Assembly: GCA_964450725.1 (NCBI GenBank)
Contig: CAYVGO010000010.1
Span: 1 to 52,976 of the forward strand
Source of the DNA: CAYVGO01 sp964450725
GTDB lineage: Bacteria; Bacteroidota; Bacteroidia; Bacteroidales; UBA932
Reading direction: 5' to 3'
Length of the DNA stretch: 52,976 nucleotides
Position numbers and translations under genes: made by a program. The notes under the pieces were generated by a model that was given only the letters and a program-made list of their open reading frames with translations, had not been told where the DNA came from and did no database searches. Positions 24,668-32,749 of this stretch are shown in pieces. The stretch's first letter is position 1; each line of letters opens with the position of its first letter.

Positions 24668-25117
24668 ATGTTGTATATTGGAGAATATGCCTGTAAGGTT
24701 GATGATAAGGGGAGAGTTGCTCTTCCTGCGTCTTTTCGTGCCAACAGTACAACCAGTGAATTGCAGTTTACGCTAAAAAAAGATTTGTTCTTTGATTGCT
24801 TAGTCCTTTATACCATGTCTGAGTGGGAAAAACAAGTAGCAGATATGGATAGCAAGTTAGATCCTTATAACCCTGCAGATATTTCATTACGACGTAAGTT
24901 TTTCAGAGATGCCACCGTTGTTGAGGTTGATGCTTCAGGTCGGATATTGATACCCAAAAGATTGTGGGAATTAATTGGCGTTGAAAAAGAGGTTGTGTTT
25001 GCCGGACAAAATACAAAGATAGAAATTTGGTCGAAGCAAGGTTACGAACAAAATGACATGACAATGGAAGAATATCAGCACTTGACCAAGACATTATTAG
25101 CCGGAAAAAATAAGTAG
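24668..25117 (+). CDS. mraZ: Transcriptional regulator MraZ
   Basis: A 149-residue protein with two AbrB-like half domains, each holding the MraZ D-x3-R signature: D12-DKG-R16 and D88-ASG-R92 (VEVDASGRILIPKRL). MraZ forms ring-shaped oligomers and binds 10-bp-spaced boxes upstream of its own gene, tuning dcw expression; such boxes are present at 24585-24610. It is the first gene of the cluster, two bases before rsmH. Confidence 0.97.
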   Translation: MLYIGEYACKVDDKGRVALPASFRANSTTSELQFTLKKDLFFDCLVLYTMSEWEKQVADMDSKLDPYNPADISLRRKFFRDATVVEVDASGRILIPKRLWELIGVEKEVVFAGQNTKIEIWSKQGYEQNDMTMEEYQHLTKTLLAGKNK

Positions 25118-25119
25118 TT

Positions 25120-26037
25120 ATGTATCATCTTCCTGTATTGGCAAAAGAGGCTACGGAATATTTGATTCAAGATAAAGGTGGTGTTTATGTTGATTTGACC
25201 TTTGGCGGCGGTGGACACAGCCGTCAAATTTTGGAACATTTACATTCTAATGCCAAGTTATATGGTTTTGATCAGGATAAAGATGCAGCAAATGAGTTGC
25301 GAGATTTGAACAACGATAATCGCTTTAGTTTTGTGAGGGGAAATTTCAGGTTTGTCAAAAATTTTTTGAATTATTATGGAGTCGAAAGTGTTGATGGTAT
25401 TTTGGCTGATTTAGGTGTATCATCACATCAGTTTGATACGGCGGAGCGAGGATTTTCTTACAGATTTACGTCAGACTTGGATATGCGAATGAATGTGGAA
25501 CAAAAAAATACGGCATTCGATATTATTCACACTGCAACAGAAGAAGAATTGATAACAATTTTTAAAGAATATGGTGAGTTGCCATGTGCCAAAAAGTTAG
25601 CCAATAAAATTACCTGTAATCGGAATATTGAACCAATAGATACAACAGAGAAATTGATGGCCTTGTTATCCTCGGTTTTACCAAAACATAAAGGTGAAAC
25701 AGACAAACAATTACTTTCTCAGGTATTTCAATCACTTAGAATTGCAGTCAATGATGAGTTACAAGCATTGGAAGATATGCTTGAACAGAGCGGAAAGTTA
25801 CTCAAAAAAGGAGGTAGATTGGTTGTTATTACCTATCACTCTTTGGAAGATCGCTATGTGAAAAATTATATCAAAGCAGGGAATGTCCAAAATAATATCA
25901 CCAAAGATTTTTATGGAAATGTAGTGGCACCGTTGCAAAGTATTTTGAAAAAACCGATAGTGCCGAAAGAAACAGAGATATTAGAAAACAGAAGGTCGAG
26001 AAGTGCAAAAATGAGAGTAGGTGAAAAAATAGAATAA
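25120..26037 (+). CDS. rsmH: 16S rRNA m4C1402 methyltransferase
   Basis: The 305-residue RsmH (MraW) N4-methylates C1402 in the decoding centre of 16S rRNA. Visible motifs are HLPVLAKEATEYL at the start, the AdoMet site VDLTFGGGGHSRQIL (residues 24-38), GILADLGVSSHQFDTAERGFSY's parts (DLGVSS, ERGFSYR), a helical insert in the middle (about 115-215), QSLRIAVNDEL, and VVITYHSLEDRYVKNY. The C-terminal NRRSRSAKMRVGEK is also typical. Length is normal. It is cotranscribed with mraZ upstream and ftsL downstream. Confidence 0.97.
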   Translation: MYHLPVLAKEATEYLIQDKGGVYVDLTFGGGGHSRQILEHLHSNAKLYGFDQDKDAANELRDLNNDNRFSFVRGNFRFVKNFLNYYGVESVDGILADLGVSSHQFDTAERGFSYRFTSDLDMRMNVEQKNTAFDIIHTATEEELITIFKEYGELPCAKKLANKITCNRNIEPIDTTEKLMALLSSVLPKHKGETDKQLLSQVFQSLRIAVNDELQALEDMLEQSGKLLKKGGRLVVITYHSLEDRYVKNYIKAGNVQNNITKDFYGNVVAPLQSILKKPIVPKETEILENRRSRSAKMRVGEKIE

Positions 26038-26050
26038 GGTTTGTAGAACA

Positions 26051-26383
26051 ATGAGTAAATGGACAGAAAAATTGAAAAGTTTCAGGGTACGTTATGTTTT
26101 TAACGGACACTATCTATTTGCTCTTACCAATAGATTTATAGGAATTTGGCTGTTGTTGCTGGTGATAGGTTTGTTTTATACCGGTAATCGTTATTTTGCA
26201 GAAGAAAAACTTAAGATTTATAATCAGACATTGATAGAAATGCGTCGATTTGAAGTGGAACGCAGAAGAACAGAAATAGAGTTAGGAAATACCATTCGAC
26301 CTACGCAATTGTTAGAGGAGTTATCAAGACGAAATATACCTGTAGAATTTTCGTGTGATACGATTTACAGAATCGGGAAATAA
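26051..26383 (+). CDS. ftsL: FtsL-like divisome protein
   Basis: A 110-residue bitopic membrane protein: basic cytoplasmic N-terminus (residues 1-28), one TM helix (IGIWLLLLVIGLFYTGNRYF, about 30-49) and a charged periplasmic coiled coil (EKLKIYNQTLIEMRRFEVER and on). There is little sequence identity to proteobacterial FtsL, but size, topology and position between rsmH and ftsI match the Bacteroidota FtsL-like family. It should help recruit and activate FtsW/FtsI with an FtsB-like partner. Confidence 0.82.
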   Translation: MSKWTEKLKSFRVRYVFNGHYLFALTNRFIGIWLLLLVIGLFYTGNRYFAEEKLKIYNQTLIEMRRFEVERRRTEIELGNTIRPTQLLEELSRRNIPVEFSCDTIYRIGK

Positions 26384-26389
26384 GTAATT

Positions 26390-28456
26390 ATGGAATTTGG
26401 GAAAAAATATATTTGGATTTGGATTGCAGCACTTGCTTTAACCATTGTTGTTGGAGTTCATTTATTCCGTATAGTTTTTTCAGCAAGGCACAAGCAAGCA
26501 GTAGAGTTGATACAGACACAAATTAACTACAGTGTAACACAGTCTAAAGAAGTTGGAAGTATTTTGGCACACGACATGAAAGTATTACGTACAGACATGC
26601 TGTCTTACAATGTTTTTTTTGATATTTCACGTATAAAATCGGAAGTATGGGAGAAAAACTTAGATACGCTGTGTAAAAGTTTCAGTAATATTTTGCAGGA
26701 AAAGAGTTACCAAGAATATAAATCGGTATTAAGCAAGGCACGAAAAGAGATGTTGAAAGATGTTGACCGTAAGAAAAAAAGTAATAATGACAACATTAAA
26801 ATAAGACATGAAAAATTTGCTCTTAATATTAAACCTGTAAACAATATTCAAAGATTACAATTAAAAGAATTGCCAATCTTGCGTCAGGAGTGGAGTCGCG
26901 GCGGATTACAGGTAGAGGAAGTAAAGAATCGTAAATCGTCGTATGCTAATTTAGCATTGTTTACCTTAGGTAAATCCAATGTTTTTAGAGAGGGTTATGG
27001 AATTGAGCAGTCGCTGATAGATAGTATTAACAGTTTAGAACGATTTACGGTAAAAACCAGAAAAATTAAAAATGCTACCATACAACAATATTCATCGCAG
27101 GCAACAGAAGATAAATTAAATGTTATTACAACCTTAGACGTTGCCATGCAAGATGTTGCAGAGCAATTGCTGATACAAAAATTAAAAGAACACAGTGAAT
27201 TAAAGTGGGGTTGTATTGTGGTTATGGAAACGGCTACCGGAGAAATCCGGGTTTGTGCCAACAAAGAGCGAAGCAGTAACGGAATGGTAGAAAAAGATAA
27301 TTATGCTTTACGGGAAAGAGTAGCTCCCGGTTCTACTTTTAAGTTAACTACTTTTATGACTTTGATGGAAGAAGCCAATTTGGGAAAAGAAGATATGTTT
27401 ACCAGCTCAAAAGGAGATAAACTTACCGTTCAAAATATTTTTGAACGTTCGTTACTTGCAGAAACCAAAGAATTATTTACCCATTATTTTCCTACAAGAA
27501 AAAGTGAGAAACTGTTTTTAGACAGATTACAATCAACCAAAATAGAACAACTGAAGAATTTTGGCATTGTCAATACTATTTCAGGAGAAGGAAAGCCCTA
27601 TATTCCGCCATTTAATAAATTCAAAGCCGGAGAAACTTTTTCAGATATGTGCATTGGTTATCAAGTAGGATTAACCCCGCTGCAAACATTATCCATTTTT
27701 AATGCTGTAGCCAATCAAGGAAAAATGATACAGCCGGTTTTTATTCATGGATTTGAAAAAGGTGGTGAAATTATTCAATTGCCATTACAGGTTGTCAATC
27801 CTTCGATATGCAGCGATAAAACCAGAACAGATTTAATAGAAATGATGGAAGGCGTGGTTGCAAGAGGTACGGGAAAATTAGCGGCAAGCCATCGCTTTAG
27901 AGTAGCAGGAAAAACAGGTACGGCCATGTTAATGGAGTCAAAAACATCACAAGGGGTAGAAAAGTTAATCTCTTTTGCCGGATTTTATCCCGCAGATGCT
28001 CCGCAATACAGTACAATTGTTGTATTTCGTTCGGTTCCCACCCGACAAAACACTTATGGTGGAGATTATGCTGCGCCGGTGTTCGGAAAAATAGCGGAAG
28101 CGGTCATGAGTATATCTTCTGTCTGTAAAAAACTTGAAAATGTTAGTGAAACTAAAGATTATCCGTCGTCAAAAATTGCAAAAGTAGAAACCTTAGATGC
28201 CAATTACAAAACATTAAAAATTCCTTTTCACTATAATGAGACGCAAGGAACCTGGGTAAAAGGAAATGCGGCGGATAAAGTAGAAACATTGCCGGTTAGT
28301 GTTGACGAAATGAACTATCCTAATACTATAGGAATGGGTTTGAGTGATGCTTTATTTATTTTGGAAAACAAAAAGTTTAAAGTGGTAGCGGAAGGAAGCG
28401 GTACTGTCGTTGAACAACAATATAAAGAGGGTAAAATTTATTTACGATTACAGTAA
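26390..28456 (+). CDS. ftsI: Divergent FtsI/PBP3-type division transpeptidase
   Basis: The 688-residue class B penicillin-binding protein has an N-terminal TM helix (7-29), a pedestal domain, a transpeptidase domain and a C-terminal PASTA-like domain (about 625-688). The nucleophile motif is intact (G-S315-T-F-K318) and so is K508-T-G510. The expected SxN motif is not: the aligned site reads ERSLLAETK, S354-L-L356, where family members have SSN. The pedestal is also degenerate; the usual RG...DG..LA motif reads VGSILAHDMKVLRT and the usual RRYP-G block reads NRKSSYANLA. The stretch between the SxxK and SxN positions is short. The reading frame is clean, so this is divergence, not a frameshift. 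Position fixes its identity as divisome transpeptidase; catalytic competence is uncertain. Confidence 0.92.
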   Translation: MEFGKKYIWIWIAALALTIVVGVHLFRIVFSARHKQAVELIQTQINYSVTQSKEVGSILAHDMKVLRTDMLSYNVFFDISRIKSEVWEKNLDTLCKSFSNILQEKSYQEYKSVLSKARKEMLKDVDRKKKSNNDNIKIRHEKFALNIKPVNNIQRLQLKELPILRQEWSRGGLQVEEVKNRKSSYANLALFTLGKSNVFREGYGIEQSLIDSINSLERFTVKTRKIKNATIQQYSSQATEDKLNVITTLDVAMQDVAEQLLIQKLKEHSELKWGCIVVMETATGEIRVCANKERSSNGMVEKDNYALRERVAPGSTFKLTTFMTLMEEANLGKEDMFTSSKGDKLTVQNIFERSLLAETKELFTHYFPTRKSEKLFLDRLQSTKIEQLKNFGIVNTISGEGKPYIPPFNKFKAGETFSDMCIGYQVGLTPLQTLSIFNAVANQGKMIQPVFIHGFEKGGEIIQLPLQVVNPSICSDKTRTDLIEMMEGVVARGTGKLAASHRFRVAGKTGTAMLMESKTSQGVEKLISFAGFYPADAPQYSTIVVFRSVPTRQNTYGGDYAAPVFGKIAEAVMSISSVCKKLENVSETKDYPSSKIAKVETLDANYKTLKIPFHYNETQGTWVKGNAADKVETLPVSVDEMNYPNTIGMGLSDALFILENKKFKVVAEGSGTVVEQQYKEGKIYLRLQ

Positions 28457-28464
28457 AAGTGAGT

Positions 28465-29277
28465 ATGGCAAAAATCAATGTAAAACAAACAGAGGTTACT
28501 GTTATTAAAATTGAGGAGACTGATTATATTTCATTAACAGATATTGCAAAATATAAGTCAGATGACCCAACGGCAGTTATTGCAAATTGGCTGCGAAATC
28601 GTAATACTATAGAATATCTTGGATTATGGGAAGCATTATATAACCCTAATTTTAAACCCCTCGAATTCGAGGGGTTTAGAAAGGATGCAGGATTAAATGC
28701 CTTCACGCTATCTCCACAAAAATGGATAGAAGCAACGGACGCAATCGGTATAATTTCCAAGGCTGGACGATATGGTGGAACCTTTGCTCATAAAGATATT
28801 GCATTTAAGTTTGCTAACTGGATTTCGGTAGAATTTGAATTATATATTGTAAAAGAATTTCAACGGCTCAAAGAAGAGGAGAATAAACAACTGGGTTGGT
28901 CTGCGAAACGAGAACTGGCAAAAATCAATTATCATATTCATACCCATGCAATCAAACAACATTTGATTCCTGCAGAAGTAACCAAAGAACAAACTGCTAT
29001 AATTTATGCGACAGAAGCAGATGTGTTGAACATGGCGCTCTTTGGTATTACGGCAAAACAATGGCGAGAATCAAATAAGGAACTTAAAGGAAATTTGCGT
29101 GATTATGCTTCAATAAATCAATTGATATGCTTGTCAAACATGGAAAATATAAATTCAGTACTTATCAATGAAGGAGTGGCACAAAGCGTAAGACTTGTAA
29201 AACTTAATCAAATCGCCATACAACAGATGAGTGTATTAAGTGAGGTCCAAAATAAAAGAGTATTTCATTTAAAATAA
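28465..29277 (+). CDS. KilA-N domain protein embedded in the dcw operon
   Basis: A 270-residue protein with an N-terminal KilA-N DNA-binding domain (about residues 5-115: YISLTDIAKYKSDDPTAVIA, NWLRNRNTIEYLGLWE, GLNAFTLSPQKWIEATDAIG, GGTFAHKDIAFKFANWISVE), a charged linker and a helical C-terminal part (about 130-270). KilA-N proteins are common in phages and other mobile DNA and also as chromosomal genes in Bacteroidota, usually without known function. The gene lies between ftsI (8-nt gap) and murE (9-nt gap) in the same direction, so it must be co-transcribed with them. The ATG at 28465 is chosen over a GTG at 28459. Codons 63-71 span a 26-bp perfect palindrome (28653-28678). Confidence 0.9.
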   Translation: MAKINVKQTEVTVIKIEETDYISLTDIAKYKSDDPTAVIANWLRNRNTIEYLGLWEALYNPNFKPLEFEGFRKDAGLNAFTLSPQKWIEATDAIGIISKAGRYGGTFAHKDIAFKFANWISVEFELYIVKEFQRLKEEENKQLGWSAKRELAKINYHIHTHAIKQHLIPAEVTKEQTAIIYATEADVLNMALFGITAKQWRESNKELKGNLRDYASINQLICLSNMENINSVLINEGVAQSVRLVKLNQIAIQQMSVLSEVQNKRVFHLK

Positions 29278-29286
29278 AAATTATTT

Positions 29287-30747
29287 ATGGCAATAACATT
29301 AGACGATTTACAGAAGATTGAGGGAACTCACTGTCATTATATGGGAGCGGTTCGCCAAATTGACCATATTACGTTTGACAGTAGAGACGTTACTCCAACA
29401 AGTTGTTTTGTTGCTTTACGGGGAATAACTACAGACGGACATTTATTTATAGACAGTGCAATTGAGAAAGGCTGTAAGGTGATTGTTTGTGAAGAATTAC
29501 CAGAGAAGAGTCAATCTCAAGTAAGTTATATTGTTGTCAAAGATAGCCATGTTACATTATCTCAGATTGCGGCGTTGTTTTATGGTTATCCGTCAGAAAA
29601 ATTGACATTAGTAGGAATTACGGGAACTAACGGCAAAACCACAACCGCAACTTTGCTGTATAGATTGGTGAAAAAACTGGGATATAAAGCAGGTTTGCTA
29701 TCTACCGTAAACGTTTTTGTTGACAATGACCAATATCCTGCAACCCATACAACTCCGGATGCTTTAACTATACAAAAATATCTTCGGCAAATGGTTGACC
29801 AGGGCTGTCAATATTGTTTTATGGAAGTGAGTTCACATGCTTTGATACAACACCGTACAGATAATTTGCAATTTAAAGTAGCCTTATTTACCAATATTAC
29901 ATTAGACCATTTAGATTACCATAAAACATTTTTAGCCTATATTCAAGCAAAAAAGATGTTGTTTGACGGGTTAAGCAAAGAGAGTATTGCCATTGTCAAC
30001 GTTGATGACAAAAATGGGAATACGATGGTACAAAACTGTAAAGCCAAAATCATTAAAACGGCTATGCACACAGGCGCAGACATTCAAGGAAAACTCTTAG
30101 AGCAAGATTCTCAGGGCATGTTGTTAAGAATTGGTAATACAGAATTTTGGAGTCCGCTTATCGGAGAATTTAACGGACATAACTTGCTGGCAATTTACAG
30201 TGTGGCTCATGCCTTAGGATTAAAAGACGAAGATGTTTTTCCTGTATTGAGTGAATTGCGACCTGTTTCCGGAAGGTTTGAGTATGTTAAATCCAAAGAG
30301 GGTATTACGGCAATTGTAGATTATGCTCATACTCCCGATGCGCTGCAAAATGTATTGGAAACCATACACAATATCAGAAAAGCGTCAGAAAAAATTATTA
30401 CAGTGGTGGGTTGCGGTGGCAATAGAGATAAAAGTAAACGTCCTGTAATGGCAAAAATTGCCTGTGATTATAGCGATAAAGTGATATTAACCAGCGACAA
30501 TCCCCGCAATGAAGAACCTAAAGCCATTTTAGAAGATATGGAAAAAGGGATTCCTCATAACAAAAATACAGAAGATGTTTTTATTGTTATAGACCGTAGA
30601 GAAGCAATTGCTAAAGCAAAGAGTTTGGCAACATCAGGAGATATTATTTTGTTGGCCGGCAAAGGGCATGAAACCTACCAAATTATCGGTGACACCAAAT
30701 ATCACTTTGATGACAAAGAGGAGTTTGAAAATAATGATGAATTATGA
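29287..30747 (+). CDS. murE: UDP-MurNAc-Ala-Glu:meso-diaminopimelate ligase
   Basis: The 486-residue ATP-dependent ligase adds the third residue of the peptidoglycan stem. Landmarks are FDSRDVTPTSCFVALRG in the UDP-binding domain, the ATP loop GITGTNGKTTTA (about 113-124), THTTPDA, the EVSSHAL block, the central-domain ITLDHLDYH, GRFEYV and DYAHTPDAL, and DNPRNEEP, whose DNPR motif is specific for meso-diaminopimelate. The cell therefore should have A1-gamma, DAP-type peptidoglycan. It follows the KilA-N gene by 9 nt; after it the operon is interrupted by a 502-nt repeat-rich spacer. Confidence 0.97.
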   Translation: MAITLDDLQKIEGTHCHYMGAVRQIDHITFDSRDVTPTSCFVALRGITTDGHLFIDSAIEKGCKVIVCEELPEKSQSQVSYIVVKDSHVTLSQIAALFYGYPSEKLTLVGITGTNGKTTTATLLYRLVKKLGYKAGLLSTVNVFVDNDQYPATHTTPDALTIQKYLRQMVDQGCQYCFMEVSSHALIQHRTDNLQFKVALFTNITLDHLDYHKTFLAYIQAKKMLFDGLSKESIAIVNVDDKNGNTMVQNCKAKIIKTAMHTGADIQGKLLEQDSQGMLLRIGNTEFWSPLIGEFNGHNLLAIYSVAHALGLKDEDVFPVLSELRPVSGRFEYVKSKEGITAIVDYAHTPDALQNVLETIHNIRKASEKIITVVGCGGNRDKSKRPVMAKIACDYSDKVILTSDNPRNEEPKAILEDMEKGIPHNKNTEDVFIVIDRREAIAKAKSLATSGDIILLAGKGHETYQIIGDTKYHFDDKEEFENNDEL

Positions 30748-30804
30748 ATGAAATACACTCTGCGAAAAGTCGATAACAGTGCTTGTGAGGGTTGGTAACT
30801 ATAG

Positions 30805-30883
30805 CGTCATTGCGAGGGCTTTGCCCGAAGCAATCTAAAAATAGAAAACGGAGATTGCTTCGTCCTTTGTCCTCGCAATGACG
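30805..30883. repeat. Intergenic inverted repeat between murE and mraY
   Basis: Arms 30805-30836 (CGTCATTGCGAGG ... GAAGCAATCT) and 30852-30883 (AGATTGCTTCG ... CTCGCAATGACG) are imperfect inverted copies; a third copy lies at 6403-6434. Further on, an 18-bp hairpin, ATATTGCT-TT-AGCAATAT, lies at 30961-30978 between two copies of CTTGTGGAACTTGT. There is no T run. Confidence 0.8.
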
Positions 30884-31106
30884 ACAAGGTGGAAAATCCT
30901 CGCAATGGTGAAAAGAGGGAAACTGTGGGTGTGTTTTTTCAACTTGTGGAACTTGTATTTATATTGCTTTAGCAATATCTTGTGGAACTTGTGTTGTTTT
31001 GAGTTGGTGTAACTTGTGATTAGTGTTTTTATGAAGAGCCGAAGGTTCAAAATAATAATAAATGAATTCGATAAAGAAAAAAATAAAAACTTGTGTTACG
31101 AAGTAT

Positions 31107-31200
31107 CCGTTTGACGCTTCTGTAGGGGTACAGAACGACCAACCGCACCCGTTTGACGCTTCTGTAGGGGTACAGAACGACCAACCGTACCCGTTTGGTA
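31107..31200. repeat. 42-bp tandem repeat between murE and mraY
   Basis: Units start at 31107, 31149 and (partial) 31191, each opening CCGTTTGACGCTTCTGTAGG and containing GTACAGAACGACCAACCG. The rest of the 30748-31249 spacer shows no gene. Minus-strand frames here, such as one encoding repeated WSFCTPTEASNG, come from the repeat. Confidence 0.88.
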
Positions 31201-31249
31201 CTTCCGGAATTATCCGAAACAAACAATTCATAATTCATAATTAAGCCTT

Positions 31250-32497
31250 ATGCTTTATTTTTTATTAGAATATCTTTACAATACCTTCGATTTACCCGGA
31301 GCCCGATTATATACTTACATCTCTTTTAGAGCCGGAGTAGGAATGGTGGTGGCTTTATTGATAGGGCTGATTTGGGGAAAGAAAATTATTCTTCAATTAC
31401 GTAAAAAATTAGTTGGAGAGACCATTCGGGATTTGGGTTTAAGCGGACAAATGGAAAAAAGCGGTACGCCAACCATGGGAGGAATTATTATTGTACTGTG
31501 TATTCTTATCACTACGTTGTTAATTGCAGATTTAAGAAGTACCTATGTATGGCTTTTAATTATTAGTACTGTTTGGTGCGGCACATTGGGATTTTTAGAT
31601 GATTATATCAAGGTTTTTCGTAAAAACAAACAGGGACTTAAAGGAAAATTCAAGGTTATAGGACAAGTGGGTTTAGGAATTATTGTAGGTACCACTCTTT
31701 ACTTACATTCAGGATTTGTTTATAGAGAAATGAATCCGCAAAGTTTAGAAAAAACACAACAAGTAACTCTTTCTGATGGTGGAAACCTTCGTACTATTTC
31801 ACTTTCAGCAAAAGAACACGGCACAAAAACTACCATTCCTTTTTTCAAAAAGAATGAATTTGATTATAAGTCAATCTTTCCTTCAGACTGGAAATATCAG
31901 CAATTTGCCGGTTGGATATTGTTCATATTGGTTGCGATTTTTATTATTACGGCAGTTTCTAACGGTAGTAATTTAACCGATGGTATTGATGGTTTAGCGG
32001 CAGGAACATCGGTCATTATCGGTGTAACACTTGGAATCTTTGCGTATGTGTCAAGTAATATATCTTTAGCGCATTATTTGAACATTTTGTATATTCCCAA
32101 CTCTTCAGAAATTGTAGTGTTTATGGCAATATTTGTCGGAGCTCTGATTGCATTTTTGTGGTATAACTTTTTTCCGGCACAAGTATTTATGGGCGATACG
32201 GGAAGTTTGGCATTGGGTGGAATTATCGCGACTTGTGCTATTTTAATTCGTAAAGAGTTGATGATTCCGGTTCTTTGCGGAATATTTTTTGTGGAAAGCG
32301 TATCTGTGATTATACAGCGCTATTACTTTAAATATAGTCGTTGGCGTTGCGGTACAGGAAAGCGGGTGTTTTTGATGGCTCCTCTGCATCACCATTTTCA
32401 AAAGAAAGGTTACCATGAGGCTAAAATTGTATTTCGGTTTTATATTGTAGCCCTGATATTAGCGGTATTGACGGTGTTGACTTTGAAAATAAGATAG
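31250..32497 (+). CDS. mraY: Phospho-MurNAc-pentapeptide transferase
   Basis: The 415-residue polytopic enzyme makes lipid I by joining phospho-MurNAc-pentapeptide to undecaprenyl phosphate. Diagnostic motifs are GTPTMGG, LDDYIKVFRKNKQGLKGK (DDxxK with catalytic Asp pair), SNLTDGIDGLAAGTS, FMGDTGSLALGG and APLHHHFQKKGYHEAKI (HHH motif). The long non-membrane insert (about 165-205, MNPQSLEKTQQVTLSDGGN) is usual in Bacteroidota MraY. Its own promoter may lie in the repeat-filled spacer, but none was recognised. Confidence 0.97.
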   Translation: MLYFLLEYLYNTFDLPGARLYTYISFRAGVGMVVALLIGLIWGKKIILQLRKKLVGETIRDLGLSGQMEKSGTPTMGGIIIVLCILITTLLIADLRSTYVWLLIISTVWCGTLGFLDDYIKVFRKNKQGLKGKFKVIGQVGLGIIVGTTLYLHSGFVYREMNPQSLEKTQQVTLSDGGNLRTISLSAKEHGTKTTIPFFKKNEFDYKSIFPSDWKYQQFAGWILFILVAIFIITAVSNGSNLTDGIDGLAAGTSVIIGVTLGIFAYVSSNISLAHYLNILYIPNSSEIVVFMAIFVGALIAFLWYNFFPAQVFMGDTGSLALGGIIATCAILIRKELMIPVLCGIFFVESVSVIIQRYYFKYSRWRCGTGKRVFLMAPLHHHFQKKGYHEAKIVFRFYIVALILAVLTVLTLKIR

Positions 32498-32749
32498 TGG
32501 AGTTGTTTAATAGTTTCAAACCTTGCAGAAGGGATGAGTAGAAAAACGGATAAAGAAAAATTAAGATTTCATTCGGTTCGCTTATGGAGGTTTATTGTCA
32601 ATTACAAATAGCAATTGACTTAAATTATTTATCCGAACAAAAATGATAGATTTAAAAAAAATGATAGACGAATTGTCAAATAAATTAAACGCCCTCTCTC
32701 GCCATTTCGAGAAACGGTTAAACAATTAAACAGTTAAACAATTCAACAA
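32498..32749 (+). other. Spacer between mraY and murD
   Basis: A 252-nt AT-rich spacer with no convincing gene. It holds a weak hairpin GTCAATT/AATTGAC (32597-32619) and a twice-repeated AAAATGATAGA. No promoter consensus is seen. Confidence 0.55.

Noticed and set aside
26390..28456. Frameshift as the cause of the missing SxN in FtsI
   Set aside because: The frame is open from start to stop with conserved sequence both before and after the site, so substitution is more likely than a shift.
30835..31238. Several minus-strand frames between murE and mraY
   Set aside because: The peptides repeat with the 42-bp unit or with the CTTGTGGAACTTGT repeats; they come from intergenic repeats.
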